From: Candidatus Methanophagales archaeon
GTDB lineage: Archaea > Halobacteriota > Syntropharchaeia > Alkanophagales > Methanospirareceae
Length of the DNA stretch: 18,499 bases
Direction: 5' to 3'
NCBI GenBank assembly: GCA_023131215.1
Contig: JAGLZV010000143.1
Span: 1 to 18,499 of the forward strand
Positions within the stretch are counted from its first letter, which is position 1, and every line of letters begins with the position of its first letter. Below are positions 13,404 through 18,499 of the stretch, piece by piece. Below the pieces are notes generated by a model that saw only the letters and a program-made list of their open reading frames with translations, made no database searches and was not told the DNA's origin. A program made the position numbers and the translations under genes.

Positions 13404-14249
13404 TCAGAGGTCGAAAAAGTGCATCTTCTTCATCCATACGCTTACCGCTCTTCTCGCCTGTTCCGGGTTCGCAAAATTATTCTCTATTTCCTCATCCTCG
13501 GAAATCCCTATAAACGGGTCTATTGTATTTCCCTCCACATCCGCCACCCATATCATCACGTCACCAATATCTTGCTCCCGGAAGAAAGAGATAAAAGGAG
13601 CGGGGGTTTTCTCTGTTGGAACCACGATTACTTTTCTTTCCCCTGCTTCTGCTTCATATGCCGCCGATAATACTTGATTTTCTTCTATGAAATACGGAAC
13701 CGATTTTATCGAAGAGAAAATGAAAATATGTATGCGTTTGTGTTTGTGTTTGTTTTCATTTTTATCTTCTTTCTCTGCTATTATCTCGAGATGCTCACTT
13801 CTGTTTTCTTCCACTTTAACACTTGAAGTCTGAATCCGCGTCTGAATTAGAATCTGATATCCACACTGTTCCATAAAAATCTTTACCACGCTCCTCAAAG
13901 CACTTAGCGGACTTCTTATCTTTGCCCAACGTAGAAACGCCTCCTCCAACTCCTCACTCATATATCTATGCGTTGGCAAACAGTAAAATACCTCGCCTTG
14001 ATAATTTACCTTTGTGTTCATATTAGGAGAAAAAACGGAAATTTTCTCTTCCCTCGTCGTTATACTTTTGAAAATCAAATCTGCTAAATTACCACTTAAT
14101 TTCTTTTCCAACTCCTCTCTTTCGACATCGCTGAGCGATTTTACACAGTCTCTTATCTTCAAAACGAGCTCGCATTCTGATATCACTTTATATTCCGATA
14201 AATAAGCGGAGAGCTCATTGAGCACTTTCAATAAAACATCATATTTCAT
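13404..14249 (-). CDS. Conserved-looking protein of unknown function
   Basis: 281 aa, not recognised. The N-terminal ~80 residues are helical and charged (VLLKVLNELSAYLSEYKVIS). The central part (about 85-125) contains YCLPTHRYMSEELEEAFLRW and a helix with SALRSVVKIFMEQCGYQ. The C-terminal ~100 residues alternate strands and helices (KVIVVPTEKTPAPFISFFRE, IGDVMIWVADVEGNTIDPF), somewhat like a Rossmann or nuclease fold, but no catalytic set can be confirmed. There is no signal peptide or membrane helix, so it should be cytoplasmic. A low-complexity linker (NENKHKHKRIH, about 165-175) is encoded by a GTGTTT repeat. It diverges from the aminotransferase with 57 bases between starts, and an A/T-rich TAAATAATATTA precedes its ATG. 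Confidence 0.75.
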   Translation of the reverse strand: MKYDVLLKVLNELSAYLSEYKVISECELVLKIRDCVKSLSDVEREELEKKLSGNLADLIFKSITTREEKISVFSPNMNTKVNYQGEVFYCLPTHRYMSEELEEAFLRWAKIRSPLSALRSVVKIFMEQCGYQILIQTRIQTSSVKVEENRSEHLEIIAEKEDKNENKHKHKRIHIFIFSSIKSVPYFIEENQVLSAAYEAEAGERKVIVVPTEKTPAPFISFFREQDIGDVMIWVADVEGNTIDPFIGISEDEEIENNFANPEQARRAVSVWMKKMHFFDL

Positions 14250-14306
14250 TTCGTATCCTTTCCTTAATATTATTTAGTATTGATAAATACGATTATAGGT
14301 TTGAAG

Positions 14307-15425
14307 ATGATCGAGAAATTTGCGCATCGTGTCGAGGACATAGAGATTTCAGGCATAAGAAAGGCGTTTGAAGCTTTATCAGGCGAGTTCTTCAACCTTG
14401 GGCTTGGTGAACCCGATTTCGATACTCCAGCGCATATAAAAGAAGCCGCTATACAGGCACTCAAGTCTGGATTCACCTCTTATACCTTCAACAAAGGCAT
14501 AGAGGAACTGAGAGAGGCAATAAGCGATAAGTTCAAAAGAGATAACAATTTTGTGGTGAGCCCTGAGGAAATAATGGTTACATCAGGAGCGAGTGAGGCA
14601 TTGCATATCGCTATTCTTTCGGTTGTTGAAAAAGGGGACGAGGTATTGATGCCGAATCCCGGTTTTGTTTCTTTCGCAGCCCTGACGAAACTGGCGGAGG
14701 GAAAGCCAGTAGGAGTTCCTCTAAGTGAAGACTTTACGATGTCTGCGGAAGCGGTGAAGGAAAAAATCACGAACAAAACAAAAGTGATGATAATAAATTC
14801 TCCTGCTAATCCAACAGGTGCTGTGGAAAGCGAGAGGAACATAAAAGCACTCGTTGACATTGCTAACGACCATCGCATAACTATCATTTCAGATGAAGTT
14901 TACGAGCATCTCATATACGATGACTTAAAGCATATAAGCCCCGCAAGATTCTCTGACGAGGTCATCACGGTAAATGCGGTCTCAAAGACCTACGCAATGA
15001 CAGGCTTTCGATTGGGTTATCTCGCAGCTCGTGATGAATACGTAGAGCAAATGCTGAAGATACATCAGTATATACAGGCATGTGCATCTTCCATTTCGCA
15101 GGAAGCGGCATTGGCTGCTATTATCGGTCCTCAAGAATGTGTAGCTGAAATGAGAAGCGAGTTTAAAAGGAGGCGGGACCTTGCTGTTGAAGCTCTTCGA
15201 GATATGGGGATGGAATTCAGCACTCCAAAAGGAGCATTTTATATTTTTCCACAGGTGAAGGATGAGAAAGAATTTGTGGAGCGGTTGAGAAGAAAAAAGA
15301 TAATAGTCACGCCCGGGTCCGCCTTTGGGAGTCTCGGTAGGAATCACGTGAGAATATCATATGCAACGAGCTTTGAGAAATTGAAGCGAGCTTTTAAGAT
15401 AATGAATGAGGTAGTGAATTTTTAA
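14307..15425 (+). CDS. Class I aminotransferase (aspartate aminotransferase-like)
   Basis: 372 aa, fold-type I PLP enzyme. The ATG at 14307 is preferred to the TTG at 14280 because MIEKFAHRVEDIEISGIR matches the usual N-terminus of the family. Signatures are LGLGEPDFDTP, the PLP phosphate-contact region TSGASEALH, NSPANPTGA, SDEVYEHLIYD, and the Schiff-base Lys227 in AVSKTYAMTGFRLGY. The substrate-carboxylate Arg is probably in HVRISYATS near the C-terminus. It transfers amino groups between an amino acid and a 2-oxo acid. Aspartate is most likely, but archaeal members of this group also act on alanine or aromatic amino acids. It stands alone, between the divergent 281-aa gene and the convergent RNase P gene. 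Confidence 0.92.
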   Translation: MIEKFAHRVEDIEISGIRKAFEALSGEFFNLGLGEPDFDTPAHIKEAAIQALKSGFTSYTFNKGIEELREAISDKFKRDNNFVVSPEEIMVTSGASEALHIAILSVVEKGDEVLMPNPGFVSFAALTKLAEGKPVGVPLSEDFTMSAEAVKEKITNKTKVMIINSPANPTGAVESERNIKALVDIANDHRITIISDEVYEHLIYDDLKHISPARFSDEVITVNAVSKTYAMTGFRLGYLAARDEYVEQMLKIHQYIQACASSISQEAALAAIIGPQECVAEMRSEFKRRRDLAVEALRDMGMEFSTPKGAFYIFPQVKDEKEFVERLRRKKIIVTPGSAFGSLGRNHVRISYATSFEKLKRAFKIMNEVVNF

Positions 15426-15443
15426 AAGGAATTGGACAAATAT

Positions 15444-15475
15444 ACCCTATTACCTATTGGCTATTCCCCATTGCC
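15444..15475. repeat. Imperfect 7-8-bp tandem repeats between convergent genes
   Basis: The sequence consists of four related units built on CCTATTG (CCCTATTA, CCTATTGG, CTATTCC, CCATTGCC). It lies in the 58-bp gap between the aminotransferase and RNase P genes. No hairpin is evident. Confidence 0.5.
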
Positions 15476-15483
15476 TGAGTTAC

Positions 15484-15825
15484 TTATTTCCTCCTCGGCG
15501 AAGGAGCGCGAGGTGCCTTATAAGGTCGTCTCATTTGCTTCCCACATCGCAGACAAGTTGTTGTAATATAATCGCCTCGGAGACGCACTTGTGCATTTTT
15601 TCCGGGTATTAAGAAGGAGTAGCAACCAGTGCAAATCCTCATCTTTAGATGCGATGGTATTCGCACCCGATACCGCATCCCGATCTCACGAGCAAGCTGC
15701 ACATATCTATCACTCCTGCTTCTTTCCTTCGTATCCGTTTTCCTCGCATCTGCTTCTGCCAGCTCGAACAGTCTCTTTATCCTCTGCAATGCGATATCCT
15801 CCGCTCTTCTTCTCCTTCTCTTCAT
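15484..15825 (-). CDS. rnp4: Ribonuclease P protein component 4 (Rpp21/Rpr2 family)
   Basis: 113 aa archaeal RNase P subunit that helps the catalytic RNA remove 5' leaders from tRNA precursors, usually together with Rpp29. The N-terminus is Arg/Lys-rich (MKRRRRRAEDIALQRI) with helices that contact RNA or the partner. The zinc ribbon has Cys65-x2-Cys68 (CTGC) and Cys91-x2-Cys94 (CLRC). A basic tail (KQMRRPYKAPRAPSPRRK) closes the protein. Length fits the family. It is divergent from the PUA gene, with 41 bases between start codons, so the promoters overlap and the two RNA-related genes may be co-regulated. Confidence 0.94.
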   Translation of the reverse strand: MKRRRRRAEDIALQRIKRLFELAEADARKTDTKERSRSDRYVQLAREIGMRYRVRIPSHLKMRICTGCYSFLIPGKNAQVRLRGDYITTTCLRCGKQMRRPYKAPRAPSPRRK

Positions 15826-15866
15826 CCCATCAAAATATTCTTAGGAAAGAGAGACTTAAAAGAAAA

Positions 15867-16394
15867 ATGGGGATCATGAAAGAAGAGGAAAAGAATAATC
15901 TGCTCAAAAAGGCGAGAATCATAGCAGATTATCAATTTGGTGCTGGTGCGGGTGAGATTTTGTTCTCCGGTAGTATAGAATTTATTCTCTCAAAGACAAG
16001 AAGAATATCGCAGATAGAAGAGAATGGAAAGAGAATAGCGACCCTAAGGAGCTTTGACGGACTGCTAACGCTAAGCATAGAAGGGGCAAAGAGGCTGCAT
16101 CGTTTTTTCAAATATCCAAGACTGAGGGTTGTTATGAACGAAGAGAGCAGTGGATTTATAAGAAAAGGAGGGACTGCGTTTTGTAAACACGTAATAGACG
16201 CCGATCCCGGGATAAGGGCTTATGATGAGATTATATTAGTGGATGAGAAAGATAAACTACTGGCAACCGGAAAAGCTCTGTTATCCTGCGAGGAAATGAA
16301 AATTTTCGATCACGGAGTGGCAGTGAAGGTGAGGTATGGTATGGAGAAGCGATCTCAATTATCCTCGAACAGAAAAGTCAACTTTGTAACATAA
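15867..16394 (+). CDS. PUA-domain protein related to archaeosine tRNA-guanine transglycosylase C-terminus
   Basis: 175 aa from ATG 15867; a second ATG at 15876 is possible. Longer reading frames upstream overlap the RNase P gene antisense and are rejected. The N-terminal part (KKARIIADYQFGAGAGEILFSG) and central strands are like the small domain preceding PUA in archaeal TgtA-type proteins. The PUA domain occupies about 90-165 (PRLRVVMNEESSGFIRKGG, DPGIRAYDEIILVDEKDKLL, ATGKALLSCEEMKIFDHGVA). Such proteins bind structured RNA, most often tRNA. No catalytic domain is present, so it is probably an RNA-binding helper in tRNA modification or a ribosome-related factor. It diverges from the RNase P subunit gene. 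A terminator-like hairpin follows three bases after the stop. Confidence 0.88.
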   Translation: MGIMKEEEKNNLLKKARIIADYQFGAGAGEILFSGSIEFILSKTRRISQIEENGKRIATLRSFDGLLTLSIEGAKRLHRFFKYPRLRVVMNEESSGFIRKGGTAFCKHVIDADPGIRAYDEIILVDEKDKLLATGKALLSCEEMKIFDHGVAVKVRYGMEKRSQLSSNRKVNFVT

Positions 16395-16396
16395 AT

Positions 16397-16419
16397 CCCC
16401 CCCCCCTTTTTGGGGGTTT
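16397..16419 (+). terminator. C-run hairpin with T tract after the PUA gene
   Basis: Ten C (16397-16406), five T and five G (16412-16416) form a stem-loop with a CCCCC/GGGGG stem and TTTTT loop, followed by TTT. It starts three bases after the stop codon. The 10-base homopolymer is also a likely place for sequencing or replication slippage. Confidence 0.6.
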
Positions 16420-16440
16420 AAAAGTAGAGAGAACAGATGA

Positions 16441-16966
16441 AAAAATCGTGGGATTAATTTTGAAGTAGTAGTCGAAGGCATGGAAATGTTCAGGCAAGAG
16501 TATGATGGAGAGATATGGGTGGAAGTCATGCTGGTAAAGGGGTTCAATGACTCAGAAAAGGAATTGGAAACACTAAAAAGCAGGCTTGAGCCCATAGAGC
16601 CTGACCGGATTTATATTAATGTCCTGATAAGACCCCCTGCAGAACCTTGGGCGGTTCCTCCTGGTAAGGAAACCCATCGCATTAGCACATTCGATTCTTA
16701 GTGATGTTAATGTAGTGGATATTACCGCAGAGGAGACGGGGGAATTTTTCACTGAGGGATTCACAAATCCTGAAGACGCTATTTTAGCAATAATAAGACG
16801 GCATCCAATGAGAGAAGAGCAGGTTATAGAAACGCTAAAAAGATTCGAGATAGAGGAAAGGGAGATTCACGATAGCTTAAAGAGACTGGAGGAAAGCGGA
16901 AAAATAAAGAAGGTTAAATACAGGGAAAAAGTCTTCTGGCTTACTGAGGAGGAAAAAAAGAGGTAA
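16441..16966 (+). pseudogene. Truncated, frameshifted radical-SAM Fe-S oxidoreductase remnant
   Basis: From 16441, directly after an in-frame TGA (16438-16440), the frame reads INFEVVVEGMEMFRQEY and EIWVEVMLVKGFNDSEKEL, then EPDRIYINVLIRPPAEPWAV. This is typical of the second half of an archaeal COG0731-like radical-SAM protein. The CxxxCxxC half is missing. Near 16672 a single-base excess in GAAACCC shifts the frame; removing one C gives GKETIALAHSILSDVNVVDI in phase with the second part (16715-16966). The C-terminus then carries a winged-helix-like domain (AILAIIRRHPMREEQVIETL, ending VKYREKVFWLTEEEKKR). The gene is thus a 5'-truncated remnant with one frameshift, unless the frameshift is a sequencing error. 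Confidence 0.8.
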
Positions 16967-16990
16967 AAGGTGAAAATAGAGTGAGGGTAT

Positions 16991-18499
16991 CTACATCTTC
17001 CCATGTCGCAAAATCGCGAATAACAGCCAAAAAGCCATTATCCCTGCTCCAAGAAAACCAATAATACCAATAACCGGTATTTCATGCCATTTGGGTGGAA
17101 CACCAGAAAGAACAATAAGGGCAGAACCTATCACGAGAGAAGCCAGAACAATTGCAAACACCATACGATTGTTAGTCTGGTCGAGGGTTTTAAGCATCGG
17201 ATCAAGACCTTTATGCTCAAATTTAATCTTTGCCTCGCCTTGTTTTACCAGTGTTAATATGTCTCGTGCCTCTGAGGGTAGGTCACGCATCAGCAAGCGC
17301 GTTTCGAGAGCGGAGAGATAGAAATCTTCGATTACCTTTCGGGGGCTCATGCGTTCCATGATTAACTTTTCGGCGAATGGTTCGGCGTGTTTCACCGCAT
17401 TAAATTCGGGGTCCAGTTCCCTACCCACACTCTCAATGGTCACCAGCGCTTTTGCGAGCAGGTAGAAGTCCCGGGGCACTTTCAACCGATATTCCGCAAC
17501 CACTCTTGCAATACGGTGTAGAAGATTCCCTATTTCGAGTTCTTTGAATGGACGATAGGCATAGAGTTCGATAAGTTCGGCAATATCAGATTCTAACTTC
17601 CCACTATCTTCAATTTGCCCATACTCGGATAATTTCAAAATAGTTTTCGTGATTTTACTTTCATCTTTATTTATTATCGCAAAGAGAATGTCAGCCAAGT
17701 CTTCTCGATGCCGTGCAGACAGAGACCCCGTCATTCCGTAATCGAGGAAACAAATGACATTGTCTTTCAACACTTTGATGTTCCCTGGATGAGGGTCAGC
17801 GTGGAAAAAGCCGTGTTCAAATATTTGTTTCAGAACAAGGTCGGCACCTCGTGCTGCTACGACTTTCGGGTCATTTCCAGAGTCTTGAACTTTTGCTTTT
17901 GTAATCTCTGAGACTTTTATCCCGCCGATAAACTCCATCGTCAAGACTTTACTTGAAGAAAAATCTCGATAGACATGAGGTACGTGAATTGTCGTGTCAG
18001 ACTGGAAATTTCGTGCAAATCGCTCAATATGTGCAGCCTCGATTCTGAAGTCTTGCTCTTTCCTGATTACACGTGCAAATTCCTCCACTATTTCAACGGG
18101 GTGCACAATATCCAGTTCCTTAAGATGTCGCTCCATAAGTGTGGCAAGATGGAGCATTATCTCCAAATCTACCTCAATAATTCTGTCAATATCAGGACGT
18201 TGAACTTTAATTGCTGCTGCTTCACCAGTGGGCAATACCGCTTTATGCACCTGTGCAATAGAAGCGGAGGCAATGGGTGAATCCGTAAAATCCTTGAAGA
18301 TACCGCTAACGGAACTCCCTAATTCCTCTTCGATAATCCGCTTAGCATCTTCCGTAGAAAATGGAGGGACCCTATCTTGAAGCTTCTCCAGTTCGGTGAT
18401 AAACTCCTGCGGTATCATATCAGGTCTGGTGCTCATAATCTGTCCAAATTTAACAAAAGTTGGTCCAAGCTCCTCCAGAGCCATTCGCACCCGTCCCCA
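16991..18499 (-). CDS. UbiB/ABC1/ADCK-family atypical kinase, 5' end cut by window
   Basis: 502 codons are visible; the reading frame continues past 18499, so the N-terminus is missing. Family signatures are ALEELGPTFVKFGQIMSTRP with the KxGQ motif, the Ala-rich loop DSPIASASIAQVHKA, AAIKVQRP with the catalytic Lys, FEHGFFHADPHPGN, and LDYGM in place of DFG. Two C-terminal hydrophobic segments (MVFAIVLASLVIGSALIVL and IGIIGFLGAGIMAFWLLFAI) anchor it in the membrane. In bacteria and mitochondria these proteins support ubiquinone synthesis through ATP hydrolysis. In archaea their lipid or quinone target is not established. It ends 24 bases from the convergent radical-SAM remnant. Confidence 0.93.
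   Translation of the reverse strand, partial: WGRVRMALEELGPTFVKFGQIMSTRPDMIPQEFITELEKLQDRVPPFSTEDAKRIIEEELGSSVSGIFKDFTDSPIASASIAQVHKAVLPTGEAAAIKVQRPDIDRIIEVDLEIMLHLATLMERHLKELDIVHPVEIVEEFARVIRKEQDFRIEAAHIERFARNFQSDTTIHVPHVYRDFSSSKVLTMEFIGGIKVSEITKAKVQDSGNDPKVVAARGADLVLKQIFEHGFFHADPHPGNIKVLKDNVICFLDYGMTGSLSARHREDLADILFAIINKDESKITKTILKLSEYGQIEDSGKLESDIAELIELYAYRPFKELEIGNLLHRIARVVAEYRLKVPRDFYLLAKALVTIESVGRELDPEFNAVKHAEPFAEKLIMERMSPRKVIEDFYLSALETRLLMRDLPSEARDILTLVKQGEAKIKFEHKGLDPMLKTLDQTNNRMVFAIVLASLVIGSALIVLSGVPPKWHEIPVIGIIGFLGAGIMAFWLLFAILRHGKM

Noticed and set aside
14480..14887. 135-codon minus-strand ORF opposite the aminotransferase
   Set aside because: It lies entirely within a strongly conserved PLP enzyme gene and has no independent support.
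15591..15866. Longer start for the PUA-domain gene
   Set aside because: The extra codons overlap the RNase P subunit gene in antisense and lack similarity to PUA proteins.

Overview
The window is chromosomal DNA from an archaeon. It encodes archaeal-type RadA, a pyruvoyl-dependent arginine decarboxylase, archaeal independent phosphoglycerate mutase (ApgM), archaeal leucyl-tRNA synthetase, the RNase P protein Rpp21/RNP4, a PUA-domain protein and a class II tRNA-Ser without an encoded CCA. Several genes have A/T-rich TATA-like boxes close to the start codon, which suggests short or absent leaders. The mix resembles methanogen- or ANME-related Euryarchaeota with moderate GC. That placement is inferred from gene content only.

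Layout. Positions 1-2480 (minus strand) are an accessory segment with two secreted or membrane-anchored proteins, the 5' end of a third secreted protein running off the left edge, and a decayed gene fragment. The third protein and the 337-aa protein share a nearly identical promoter/leader of about 194 bp, with tandem palindromic operator-like sites and leader hairpins. Positions 2480-3850 hold a doubtful small ORF and a broken AAA/DUF4143 ATPase gene whose centre is deleted. A pair of palindromes precedes it, and an inverted, tandem-repetitive intergenic region follows it.

Positions 3850-12450 are conserved housekeeping genes: apgM diverging from a CBS/zinc-ribbon gene, then on the minus strand radA, the arginine decarboxylase, a PfkB sugar kinase, leuS, a ModE-like regulator one base from leuS, and a 2[4Fe-4S] ferredoxin. 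Positions 12519-13324 hold tRNA-Ser(GCU) followed three bases later by a degenerate cis-prenyltransferase homologue. Then come an unrecognised 281-aa protein (minus), a class I aminotransferase (plus), RNase P component 4 diverging from a PUA protein, a truncated and frameshifted radical-SAM gene remnant, and a UbiB/ABC1-family kinase-like membrane protein cut by the right edge.

How the genes fit together. The core genes cover glycolysis/gluconeogenesis (ApgM), DNA recombination (RadA), agmatine formation, translation and RNA processing (LeuRS, tRNA-Ser, RNP4, PUA protein), metal-responsive regulation (ModE-like) and lipid-carrier or quinone-related functions (cis-prenyltransferase-like, UbiB). 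There is no single operon; most genes are single or in pairs. I see no CRISPR array, intact transposase, prophage or complete defence system. The most unusual items are the duplicated regulatory cassette at the left end, a 17-residue insertion in LeuRS encoded by two adjacent DNA palindromes, the cis-prenyltransferase homologue lacking the DGNxRW motif directly behind a tRNA, and small unrelated tandem repeats in most gaps between convergent genes.
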